Below, one piece after another: positions 53,592 to 61,146 of a DNA stretch of 64,000 nt. Every line of letters starts with the position of its first letter. The first letter of the stretch is position 1. The position numbers and the translations under genes were made by a program. Source of the stretch: Desulfarculaceae bacterium (GTDB taxonomy: Bacteria > Desulfobacterota > Desulfarculia > Desulfarculales > Desulfarculaceae); the NCBI GenBank assembly GCA_020444545.1, contig JAHLKT010000003.1:372001-436000 (forward strand), in the 5' to 3' direction. The notes under the pieces were generated by a model. That model was not told the DNA's origin, did not search any database, and saw nothing but the letters and a program-made list of their open reading frames with translations.

Positions 53592-53900
53592 TTACTTCTT
53601 GGTCAGTTCCTTGATCTGCTTCTGCTGCTCGGCCAGCACCTGGAGCGCGATGCGCTTCATGAAGTGGGAGACCGTGCGGCAGTTCTTGTTGATCAGCAGA
53701 TCGATGTTCTTGCCCTGGGCGCGGCCGGCCAGGTTGCCGGTGGAGTTGCCCTTGGCGTCTTCCACGTGCCAGGCCTGGATGGTCTTACCGTCGAACTTGT
53801 CAATAACGACCTTGAAGTAACCGTTCGGACCAACAAACACGTTGTTGGCTGCATCGAGGACGATGGGCTTGTCGTTTTCAAGCATACCCTCGATGAACAT
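53592..53900 (-). CDS. 102-aa protein of unknown function
   Basis: Not recognised. A small, probably soluble protein: IVLDAANNVFVGPNGYFKVVIDKFDGKTIQAWHVEDAKGNS, then a Lys-rich helical tail (HFMKRIALQVLAEQQKQIKELTKK). No signal peptide is visible with the 53900 start; an ATG at 53885 is an alternative and neither has a good ribosome site. It lies 12 bp after the 384-aa exported protein gene and before a strong terminator. Confidence 0.65.
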   Translation of the reverse strand: MFIEGMLENDKPIVLDAANNVFVGPNGYFKVVIDKFDGKTIQAWHVEDAKGNSTGNLAGRAQGKNIDLLINKNCRTVSHFMKRIALQVLAEQQKQIKELTKK

Positions 53901-53912
53901 GGAGCAGGTGCT

Positions 53913-55067
53913 TCAAGTGTCCGGGCGGTAGATGAACCGCTTGTCCGGGGTCCAGGGGCTGGGGTTGCCCAGCTTGACCAGGTCGGTGAGCAGCGCGAGC
54001 TGCACCTTGCCGTTTTGGAAGGCGCCGCCGGCCTTGTAGATGTTCAGCTGGAGCTGAACCCGGTCGGCGGGGTCGCGCAGGATGAAGCGGGCGCGGCGCT
54101 CCTCATCCACCGGCATGTACTTAAGCACGTCGGCGGTGAGGGGGCCCAGGCGCTTGGTGTAAGCGGCCCCGCTCTTGTCGCAGGTCAGTTTCACATCGGC
54201 CCAGTTGGGCCCGACCTTGGTCACCTCGGCGGTGAAGCCGCCGCCCTTGACCTTCTCGCCCACGCCCACCACGGCCTCGACCGGCTCGTTGGGGCTAAGC
54301 AGCATGGAGGTCAGGGCGCCGGTGGCGAACTCCTTGACCTGAGCGCCCTTGGGGGTCACCTTGTCGGCCACCAGATAGGTCTGGCCGCTGATGGCCACCG
54401 AGCTGGCGTAATACTCGGTCTCGAAGTCCTGGCCCTTGTCGGTGGGCAGGTAGGTCCCGGTCTTGCGGCCGGAACCGTTGTTCAGCTTGCCGCTGGTGAT
54501 GTCGGTGAACAGGTTGCTGGTGGCCACGGGGAAGGCCACGCCGTAGTAGTTGCCCGACTGCTTAAGGATCTGGAAGGTGGCGTTGGGCACGGGGAAGCCG
54601 TTGGCGCCCATGGCCAGCTTGCTCAGACGCAGGCGCTTGGTGGCGTCGCCAAAGGGCACGCCCTTCTTCTTGCCCACCCACACGTTGGTGATCACGTCCA
54701 GCTTGGTGGACTGATCCACGAACTGATAGAGCTTGCCCAGCAACAGGACCTTGTCGCCCTGCAGCACGCCGCTCTTGGGGGTGCGGGTAGTGTAGTAGAG
54801 CCCCGAGGGGGGGATGATGATCTTGCCGTTTTCAATGCGGCTCTTGCGGATCACCAGACCCTCGCTGAGGGTTATCTTGCGGATATAGCTTTTAGTGGTG
54901 ACATCTTGAATGCCGGGAAACTCCGCCACCACGGCGCAGTTTTTGGCGGGCGCGGTCATGAGGGCGCGCGCTTCGGCCTTGTCGGCCGCCATTGCCGCCG
55001 ACGGCAGGATTGCTCCCGCCGTGAGCATGGTTAGAATGCCGAGACCCGCTAAGGTCTTGTGAAACAT
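53913..55067 (-). CDS. 384-aa exported protein of unknown function
   Basis: Not recognised. ATG 55067 has a perfect GGAGGA site; the signal peptide runs to about residue 27 (ILPSAAMAADK). The mature region is rich in short beta-strand patterns with many Lys and Gly: RKITLSEGLVIRKSRIENGKIII, YYTTRTPKSGVLQGDKVLLLGKLYQFVDQ, NGFPVPNATFQILKQSGNYYGVAFPV, VKEFATGALTSMLLSPNEPVEAVVG, NPSPWTPDKRFIYRPDT. One Cys near the start of the mature protein and one near residue 290 could pair. It looks like a periplasmic or surface beta protein. Middle gene of a three-gene unit. Confidence 0.75.
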   Translation of the reverse strand: MFHKTLAGLGILTMLTAGAILPSAAMAADKAEARALMTAPAKNCAVVAEFPGIQDVTTKSYIRKITLSEGLVIRKSRIENGKIIIPPSGLYYTTRTPKSGVLQGDKVLLLGKLYQFVDQSTKLDVITNVWVGKKKGVPFGDATKRLRLSKLAMGANGFPVPNATFQILKQSGNYYGVAFPVATSNLFTDITSGKLNNGSGRKTGTYLPTDKGQDFETEYYASSVAISGQTYLVADKVTPKGAQVKEFATGALTSMLLSPNEPVEAVVGVGEKVKGGGFTAEVTKVGPNWADVKLTCDKSGAAYTKRLGPLTADVLKYMPVDEERRARFILRDPADRVQLQLNIYKAGGAFQNGKVQLALLTDLVKLGNPSPWTPDKRFIYRPDT

Positions 55068-55163
55068 TTTGTCCTCCGTTATACGCCTGGACGTCCAGGC
55101 CCACCCCAACACGGGGAGGGCCTCCCCTCTCGCATGGGGAACAGAAATCAGGCCGTGTTTGGC

Positions 55164-55469
55164 TCAGCAGCCTTCGTCAGGAGCGATGATGGGCACCAGA
55201 GGCGCGGGCGCCGGCTTTTTGTCCGCCGGCTTGTCGGCCTTTTGGCCCTGGTCTTGGGAGGCGGCTTTTGCCGGCTGGCCCTGCTGCTGGTCCTGCTTTT
55301 GCTCCGGGGGCCGGGTCTTTTGCTGGTCGTTCATCACGACCTTCACGCCCGGGCCGATTTCCCCGCCGATGGTGCAGTTGCCCGCGGCTTGGGTGTTCGA
55401 CGCCAGGTAGATCCCCAGGGTCAGGGCCAGGCACAGGCCGGTGCTCATTGCCAAAGTGTTGATTTTCAT
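55164..55469 (-). CDS. 101-aa exported Gln/Lys/Pro-rich protein
   Basis: Not recognised. ATG 55469 with an AGAGA site begins MKINTLAMSTGLCLALTLGIYLASNTQAAG, a signal peptide. The mature part starts NCTIGGEIGPGVKVVMNDQQK, continues as a low-complexity Gln/Lys/Ala/Pro stretch (about residues 50-90) and ends IIAPDEGC, with a terminal Cys. The low-complexity part is probably unstructured. The two cysteines, one at each end of the mature protein, could form a disulfide or attach a ligand. First gene of the unit, 96 bp before the 384-aa protein. Confidence 0.65.
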   Translation of the reverse strand: MKINTLAMSTGLCLALTLGIYLASNTQAAGNCTIGGEIGPGVKVVMNDQQKTRPPEQKQDQQQGQPAKAASQDQGQKADKPADKKPAPAPLVPIIAPDEGC

Positions 55470-55949
55470 GCCAGTCTCTCGCCGATTTGAATTCGGTCCG
55501 TTTTTGGGTTCAGCCGGCGTCTCACCAGACAAAACATAGTTATTGCCTATGGTTATATCCGCCGAGCATCTCTATTTTCTATTTAACCGGAAATGCCGGC
55601 GCGAAACAACGCGCCCGCAATATTTTTCACCCGCGCCCGCAAAAAATTTGCGTGGCTGCGGCCGCCAAAGGCCCCTTCGAATAACAAGCCGTTTTCACGG
55701 TACATTTCAAAGAGCCCTTTCCAAAACAGAAGAAGGGACCAGCCCGATGGCTGACCCCTCCTGATTATTCTGGCGCACCGGGCAGTTGCCTCCCCGGCCG
55801 ACCTTCAGCGGGCCTTTTGCTAGAAAGACCCGTTATTTGGTTCTGCTACCAAAGGCCACCCACCCCATTAACCGAGTGGCCTGTCGACTAAAACTATAGC
55901 CGACCGGGATGAAAAATCAACAAAAACCGTGTGGAATTCCTATGTATCA
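55470..55949. other. 480-bp non-coding region with dyads and a hairpin cluster
   Basis: The part near 55469 holds CATAG-N7-CTATG (55535-55551), an 11-bp direct repeat CGCGCCCGCAA (55610-55620, 55632-55642) spaced 22 bp, and CGCAAA-AAA-TTTGCG (55638-55652); this looks like a regulated promoter. The part 55730-55885 has at least four short hairpins in a row, including AGCC/GGCT, CCGGG/CCCGG, TTTGGT/ACCAAA and AGGCCAC/GTGGCCT. No gene and no known riboswitch was recognised. Confidence 0.5.
55853..55882 (-). terminator. Possible terminator of the ketone-carboxylase operon
   Basis: Seven-bp stem AGGCCAC/GTGGCCT (55853-55859, 55876-55882) with a 16-nt loop, followed by TTTGG on the minus strand, 68 bp after the VOC gene. 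The T-run is short. Confidence 0.35.
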
Positions 55950-56390
55950 CTAGGCGATCTGCTGGATCAGCTCCACCATCAGGCCGTCCTCGGTGAGAAA
56001 GCAGAACAGCCGGATGCTCCGGCCCGAGGGGTCGATCATCTCCAGGGGCTCGCTCAGGGGGGCCCAGCCCGCCCGGCGCAGCCCGGCGTGGGCCGCGTCC
56101 AGGTCGGCCACTGTCAGGCTGATGCCGAAGCGGCCCGCCGCGCCGGGCTCCGGGGTTTCGGCCTGGGGCCGGGTCTGGCGCACCAGCTCCAGGCAGACCT
56201 TCTGCTTGGGGTGCTTGAGGAAAACCATGTTCGCCTGGAAGTCGTCCTTGCCCAGCAGGGCGGAGATGCGCGAGCCTTGCACCCCGTCCAGACGTTGAAT
56301 CTCCTCCAGGCCCAGGATGCCGCAAAACAGCTCCAGGGCCCGCTCCATATCTTCCACAAATACCGACACGTGATGTATGTGAGCGGACAA
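55950..56390 (-). CDS. VOC (glyoxalase / methylmalonyl-CoA epimerase-like) superfamily protein
   Basis: A 146-aa metalloprotein of the vicinal oxygen chelate superfamily. Start HIHHVSVFVEDMERALELFCGILGL, second-module FGISLTVADLDAAHAGLRRAGW and the end RLFCFLTEDGLMVELIQ place the usual metal ligands (His near residue 7, Glu near the end). The fold suits an acyl-CoA epimerase or a dioxygenase-like enzyme; the acyl-CoA context favours the former. Last gene of the operon, 24 bp after the thiolase. Confidence 0.85.
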   Translation of the reverse strand: MSAHIHHVSVFVEDMERALELFCGILGLEEIQRLDGVQGSRISALLGKDDFQANMVFLKHPKQKVCLELVRQTRPQAETPEPGAAGRFGISLTVADLDAAHAGLRRAGWAPLSEPLEMIDPSGRSIRLFCFLTEDGLMVELIQQIA

Positions 56391-56414
56391 GGTCCTCTCC
56401 TCGCGATGATTGAT

Positions 56415-57563
56415 TCAGGTGCTGAGAATGATCACGGTGCAGGACTTGGTGTCTCCGGCCTTGTCCCCGCCCATGCAATGGGCCAGGCCCACCCGGGCGC
56501 CGGGAATCTGGCGGGTTTCGGCCCGGCCGCGCAGCTGGCTCACCAGCTCCACCACCTGGGCCACGCCGGTGGCGCCCACCGGGTGCCCCCGGCTGAGCAA
56601 CCCGCCGGAGGGGTTCACCGGCACCCGCCCCCCCAGGGAGGCGTGCCCCTCGGCCACGAAGCGTCCGCCCTCGCCGGGCGGGCACAGGCCCAGGGCCTCG
56701 TAGTGCAGAATCTCCGAGATGCTAAAGGCGTCGTGGCACTCCACCAGGTCCAGGTCCACCGGGCCCATGCCTGCCTTTTCATAGGCCTGGCCGCAGACCC
56801 GGTAGTCGGTCTCCCAGCTGGCCAGGTTCTGGGGCGAGCGGTAGTCGCCGGTGCCCAGCACCGCCGCGTCCACCCGCACCGCGTCCCCGCCCAGCTCCTT
56901 GGCCGCCGAGGGCGAGCAGACCAGCGCGGCGGCCGCGCCGTCGGCGATGGGGCAGCATTGCAGCCGGGTGAGCGGGTCCACGATCATGGGCGCGGCCAGC
57001 ACCTCGTCCACGGTTATGGCCTCGCGGAACATGGCCACCGGGTTCCGGGCGGCGTGGGCCCGGTTTTTCACCGCCACCAGGGCCAGTTCTTCCAGGCTGG
57101 TGTCGAACTCAGCCATGTGGCGCTTGGCCCGCAGGGCGAAGCTGGCCGGGGCCACCAGGCCCAGCTGGGTGTCCCACTCGCTCTCCCCGGAGTTGATCAG
57201 CCCGAACTCGGGCACGCACATCTTCTCCGCGCCCACCGCCAGGGCCACCTCGGCCTGGCCCGCGGCCACGGCGTTGCAGGCCAGGTAGAAGGCGGTGGAG
57301 CCGGAGGTGCAGGCGTTCTCCACGTTGACCACCGGCACCCGGTTGATGCCCACCTCCCAGAACACGTTCTGGCCGATGGTGCTATCCCCGAAAAGGCGGC
57401 TGCTCACCGCGTTGGCGAAGAAACAGGCCTCCACCCGCTCCGGCCCGATGCCCGCGTCCTTCAGGGCCAGATAGGCGGCCTCGGCCCCCATGTCCACCAC
57501 CGTGCGCTCCGGGTGCTTGCCAAAGGGGATCATCCCCGCCCCGATTACCATGGGCTTAGGCAT
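56415..57563 (-). CDS. SCP2-type thiolase (acetyl-CoA acyltransferase-like)
   Basis: A 382-aa thiolase-superfamily enzyme, of the SCP2/archaeal class. Nucleophilic Cys in NVENACTSGSTAFYLA, the second active-site His in NPSGGLLSRGHPVGATG, and the GLAHCMGG segment are present. The next gene upstream encodes a DUF35 (OB-fold zinc ribbon) protein that overlaps its start by 8 bp, the known partner arrangement for this thiolase class. It should cleave or form a beta-ketoacyl-CoA. In the operon it could thiolyse the 3-oxoacyl-CoA made by carboxylation and CoA activation of a ketone. Confidence 0.92.
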   Translation of the reverse strand: MPKPMVIGAGMIPFGKHPERTVVDMGAEAAYLALKDAGIGPERVEACFFANAVSSRLFGDSTIGQNVFWEVGINRVPVVNVENACTSGSTAFYLACNAVAAGQAEVALAVGAEKMCVPEFGLINSGESEWDTQLGLVAPASFALRAKRHMAEFDTSLEELALVAVKNRAHAARNPVAMFREAITVDEVLAAPMIVDPLTRLQCCPIADGAAAALVCSPSAAKELGGDAVRVDAAVLGTGDYRSPQNLASWETDYRVCGQAYEKAGMGPVDLDLVECHDAFSISEILHYEALGLCPPGEGGRFVAEGHASLGGRVPVNPSGGLLSRGHPVGATGVAQVVELVSQLRGRAETRQIPGARVGLAHCMGGDKAGDTKSCTVIILST

Positions 57564-57996
57564 CGCCGCCCTCCCCCGCCGCCAGGCCGAAGAAGGGGCG
57601 CGCGCAGGGCTCGCCCCGGTTGTCCAACCCCAGGGGGGCGGTTCTCAGCTCCACCCGGCTGCCCATGGCCAGATCCTCGATGCGGCCGGGGTCCAGCAGG
57701 CCGAAGACGCGCAGGCCGCTTTCGGTCAGGTCCACGAAGCCCACCGCATAGGGATGAGGCAGGCCCAGGGGCGGGCGCACCCGCACCACGGTGAAGCTGT
57801 GGATCACCCCGTCGCCACCCAGGCTCCGCTCTTCCAGCGGCCCCAGGCATGAGGGGCAGTAGCGCGGCCGGGGGAAGAAATCGCGGCCGCAGTCCGGGCA
57901 GCGGCCTCCGATCAGGTGCGGGGCTCCTTCCCGGTCTCGGCCCACGATTCCCTCCGGTATCAAGGGAAGGTCGTTTTGTTTGTCGTCTGGTGTCAT
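57556..57996 (-). CDS. DUF35 OB-fold / zinc-ribbon protein, thiolase partner
   Basis: A 146-aa protein. ATG 57996 is chosen for its GGGGAA site (58020 lacks one). A rubredoxin-like zinc ribbon with four Cys (GGRCPDCGRDFFPRPRYCPSC) is followed by an OB-fold (VIHSFTVVRVRPPLGLPHPYAVGFVDL, FGLLDPGRIEDLAMGSRVEL). DUF35 proteins form complexes with SCP2-type thiolases and related CoA enzymes and help pass acyl-CoA. The stop overlaps the thiolase start. Confidence 0.9.
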   Translation of the reverse strand: MTPDDKQNDLPLIPEGIVGRDREGAPHLIGGRCPDCGRDFFPRPRYCPSCLGPLEERSLGGDGVIHSFTVVRVRPPLGLPHPYAVGFVDLTESGLRVFGLLDPGRIEDLAMGSRVELRTAPLGLDNRGEPCARPFFGLAAGEGGDA

Positions 57997-58057
57997 GGCT
58001 TCCCCATGGTCAAGGGCCATGGGAGGCGGCGATGCCGCCCCCCCAAGCGGGCGTTCC

Positions 58058-58399
58058 CTACTCGCCGGGCTGGGGCAGGGGGAACAGCTCGTAGATCTTC
58101 ATGGCCACGTTCATGTCGCCGGTCATCTTGAGCCGCCCGCTCATAAAGGCCTGCATGCCGTCGATCTCGTAGTTGACCATAGACAAAAACAGGTCCGTGC
58201 CGCAGGTCTGGGACACGGTGGGCGTGGGGTGGCGCTCATTGACCAGCTCGGCGGTGCCGTCGGCCACCTTGATGTGCCAGACCCCGCCGTTGTCGCCCAG
58301 CACGTCCCACTGGAACACCGCGTTCACTCCCTGGGCGGCTTCGGGGTTGAACACCTCCAGCATCTTTTCCATGGCTTGAATGGGCTCGGTAAAAGGCAT
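58058..58399 (-). CDS. SCP2 sterol-carrier-like lipid-binding protein
   Basis: A 113-aa cytoplasmic protein with the SCP2 fold: MEKMLEVFNPEAAQGVNAVFQWDVLGDNGGVWHIKVADGTAEL-type sequence, PTPTVSQTCGTDLFLSMVNYEIDGMQAFMSGRLKMTGDMNVAMKI. The family binds acyl-CoA or other hydrophobic ligands. It lies between the alcohol dehydrogenase and DUF35 genes, likely as a carrier of the pathway intermediate. Confidence 0.9.
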   Translation of the reverse strand: MPFTEPIQAMEKMLEVFNPEAAQGVNAVFQWDVLGDNGGVWHIKVADGTAELVNERHPTPTVSQTCGTDLFLSMVNYEIDGMQAFMSGRLKMTGDMNVAMKIYELFPLPQPGE

Positions 58400-58465
58400 C
58401 CTGTTCCTCCCTTTTTTTGATGGGCCCCTCGCGGCCCGTCGAATGAAACGATCCCCTGGCGGTCC

Positions 58466-59506
58466 CTAGGGCTTGAGCATCACCTTGATGCACTTGTCCT
58501 TGTGATGCTCGAACAGCTCGTAGGCCTCCATGGCCTGGGAAAGCTCGAAGGTATGGGTGGTCAACATGGACAGGTCCACGCGGCCGTTCTCCAACAGGCT
58601 CATAAGCTTGCGCATGTGGCCCAGGTTGCCCAGGCCCATGCTGATGCGCACCCCCGAGAGCCCCAGGATGGGCAGATTCAGGGAGACCGGCTCGTTGAAG
58701 AGCCCCACGATGGACAAGGTCCCGCCCCGGCGCAGCACCCCCAGGCCGTGGTTGAAGGTGGTGGTAAGGCCCGCCGCCTCGATGGCCACGTCGGCCCCGC
58801 GCATGTCGGTGAGGCCCAGGATGTGGCTGGTGACGTCCACCTTGCTGGCGTCGATCACCTCGGCGCCCAACTGCTCGGCCAGGGCCAGGCGGTTGGGCAA
58901 TACGTCGATGGCGAACAAACGGGCCGGGCTGTAGAGCATGGCCGAGGCGATAGCGCAGAGCCCCACCGGGCCGCAGCCGAACACCGCCACGGTGTCGCCG
59001 GGGCCCACACCGCCTTCCACCACCGCGTGGTAGCCGGTGCCCCACACGTCGCCCACCAGGATGGCCTGCTCGTCGCTCACGTTGTCCGGGATGGGCACGG
59101 CGCACATGTCCGCGTCCGGCACCAGCACGTACTCGGTCTGGGCCCCGGAGAGCGGGCGGCCCTTGTAGAAGCCGCCGCCCCACACGCCGCCCACCTCGCA
59201 ATACTGCACCTGGCCCCGCTGGCAGGCGGAGCAGCAGCCGCACCACAGGCAGGCGGGCACGTCCACCCGGTCGCCGGGCTTGAACAGGCGCACCCCCTCG
59301 GACACCTCCTCCACCACGCCCACGAACTCATGGCCGATCACCGTGCCGGGCATGATGGGGATCTCGCCGTGTTTAATGTGCAGGTCAGACCCGCAGACGG
59401 CGGTGGTGGTCACCTTGACCAGCATCTGCCCCGGAGCGTCGATGGCCGGCTTGGGCACTTCCTCCAGGGCCAGCTGGTGGCCGGGTTTCAGCATTACCGC
59501 TTGCAT
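58466..59506 (-). CDS. Zinc-dependent alcohol dehydrogenase (MDR family)
   Basis: A 346-aa dehydrogenase. Catalytic zinc ligands are seen in VCGSDLHIKHG and GHEFVGVV, the four structural-zinc Cys in CLWCGCCSACQRGQVQYC, and the NAD(P) site VAVFGCGPVGLCAIASAM followed by the acidic Asp in LFAIDVLPNR, which favours NAD. It fits oxidation of a secondary alcohol to a ketone, which the neighbouring carboxylase could then use; this is inference. It lies 40 bp after the acyl-CoA ligase gene. Confidence 0.92.
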   Translation of the reverse strand: MQAVMLKPGHQLALEEVPKPAIDAPGQMLVKVTTTAVCGSDLHIKHGEIPIMPGTVIGHEFVGVVEEVSEGVRLFKPGDRVDVPACLWCGCCSACQRGQVQYCEVGGVWGGGFYKGRPLSGAQTEYVLVPDADMCAVPIPDNVSDEQAILVGDVWGTGYHAVVEGGVGPGDTVAVFGCGPVGLCAIASAMLYSPARLFAIDVLPNRLALAEQLGAEVIDASKVDVTSHILGLTDMRGADVAIEAAGLTTTFNHGLGVLRRGGTLSIVGLFNEPVSLNLPILGLSGVRISMGLGNLGHMRKLMSLLENGRVDLSMLTTHTFELSQAMEAYELFEHHKDKCIKVMLKP

Positions 59507-59546
59507 TAATCCACCCTCCCCTTTTCTTCCAGTTGTCGTCGCCGCC

Positions 59547-61136
59547 TCAACGGGTCAGCTTCACTCCGGCCGCCTCGCGGTCCCAGGTGTCCTCGGTCAC
59601 TCCCTGATTGCGCAACAGAACCTTCTGCACCCGCTCGGTGGGGGTCTTGGGCAGGGCCTCCATGAAGCGCAGATAGCGCGGCACCATGAAGTAGGCCATG
59701 CGCTCGGCGCAGTGGGCGATGAGCTCCTCGGGGCTCAGCTCCATGCCCGGCTTGAGGGTCAGGCACACCATCACCTCGTCCTCGCCCATGGCCGACTTCA
59801 CGGCCACGGCGGCGCACTCCATCACCGCCTCGTGGGTGCGGATGCCTTTTTCCACCTCGAACGAGCTGATGTTCTCGCCCCGGCGGCGGATGGCGTCCTT
59901 CTTGCGGTCCACGAAATGGTAGTAGCCGTCCTCGTCCTGGATCAGATAGTCGCCGGTATGGAACCACAGGTCTTGCCAGGCCTCCACGGTCTGGGCGGGC
60001 ATGTCGTGGTACTCCAGGAGCAGGCAGTTGGGCTCGGTGGTGCGCAGCAAACATTCGCCGGGCTGGCCGGTGGGAACGGTAAGACCGTCGTCGTCCACCA
60101 GCTTCACCTGATAGCCCGGCAGCAAGGGGCCGCAGGAGCCGATCTTGCGCTTGCGCACCGTGTTGAGCATGGGCACCCCGATCTCGCTCATGCCGTAGCC
60201 CTCGATGAGGCGCACCCCGAAGCGCTCCTCAAAAGGCTTGTACAGGTCCGGCGGCGCGCCGGCCCCGAACATCACCCGCAGCGGGTTGTCCAGGTCATCG
60301 GGCCTGGGCTCGGCCTTGTAGAGGATCTGCAAGATGCCGCCGATGTAGTTGAACTCGGTGCAGCCGTACTTCTTCACCTCGGACCAGAAGTTGCTGGCCG
60401 AAAAGCGCCTGCCCAAGACCATGCGCGCCCCGCTCATCAGGGCGGGCATGGTGGAGAGGAACTGCGCGTTGCCGTGGAACAGGGGCAGCGCGTTGAACAG
60501 GCAGTCCTCGGGGCCGTACTCGGCGGCGCCGCGGCAGATGTCGCCCATGAACAGGGCGTAGTTGTGGGGCATCACCGAGCCCTTGGAAGGCCCGGTGGTG
60601 CCGGAGGTGTAGACGATGGCAAAGGGGTCGTTCCAGAGCACCTCGGCGGGGGCGTAGGTTCCGTCGTTGGCCACCATCGCGGCGTAGGCCGTGGCGGGCT
60701 TGCCCAGGTCCGAGGCCTCCCCGCCCAGCACCACCACCCGCTCCAGGCCGGGCAGCTCGCCCAGCACCGGGACCAGGCGCTCCAGGAAGGGCTCCTCCAC
60801 CACCACCACCTTGCTGCCCGACTGGCCCAGCATGTAGGCCAACAGATCGCCGCGGTGGGCCGTGTTCACCGGCACCTCCAGCGCGCCCAGCTTGCTCAGG
60901 CCGAACCACAGGAACAGGTACTCGGGGCGGTTGCTCATGAGGATGGCCACCTTGTCGCCCTTGGCCACGCCCAGGGCCTGGAGGCCGGCGGCCACCTGGT
61001 CCGAGGCGCGGTCGAAGTCCTGGTAGCCAAAGGACTCCTCGCCGAAGCGCAGGAACTCGCGGTTGCCGAACTCGGCCGCCTTGTCTTGTAGGGCGCGGTG
61101 CACCACCCGGCTGTGGGTCAGGTTGTCTTGGGTCAT
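59547..61136 (-). CDS. Acyl-CoA synthetase (AMP-forming)
   Basis: A 529-aa ANL-family ligase. The P-loop-like motif IVYTSGTTGPSKGSVMPH, the acyl-binding GGILQILYKAEPR and GYGMSEIGVPM, DLWFHTGDYLIQDEDGYYHFVDRKKD, RRRGENISSFEVE and the catalytic C-terminal Lys in TPTERVQKVLLR are all present. It converts a carboxylate, ATP and CoA to acyl-CoA. Next to the HyuAB-type carboxylase it probably activates the keto acid product (for example acetoacetate or a 3-oxo-3-aryl propanoate). It lies 10 bp after the HyuB gene. Confidence 0.93.
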   Translation of the reverse strand: MTQDNLTHSRVVHRALQDKAAEFGNREFLRFGEESFGYQDFDRASDQVAAGLQALGVAKGDKVAILMSNRPEYLFLWFGLSKLGALEVPVNTAHRGDLLAYMLGQSGSKVVVVEEPFLERLVPVLGELPGLERVVVLGGEASDLGKPATAYAAMVANDGTYAPAEVLWNDPFAIVYTSGTTGPSKGSVMPHNYALFMGDICRGAAEYGPEDCLFNALPLFHGNAQFLSTMPALMSGARMVLGRRFSASNFWSEVKKYGCTEFNYIGGILQILYKAEPRPDDLDNPLRVMFGAGAPPDLYKPFEERFGVRLIEGYGMSEIGVPMLNTVRKRKIGSCGPLLPGYQVKLVDDDGLTVPTGQPGECLLRTTEPNCLLLEYHDMPAQTVEAWQDLWFHTGDYLIQDEDGYYHFVDRKKDAIRRRGENISSFEVEKGIRTHEAVMECAAVAVKSAMGEDEVMVCLTLKPGMELSPEELIAHCAERMAYFMVPRYLRFMEALPKTPTERVQKVLLRNQGVTEDTWDREAAGVKLTR

Positions 61137-61146
61137 GGCGCTTCCT

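Noticed and set aside
55680-55900. Possible c-di-GMP or other known riboswitch
   Set aside because: Some GCAA and GAAG segments are suggestive, but the tetraloop/receptor and paired order of the class are absent by eye.
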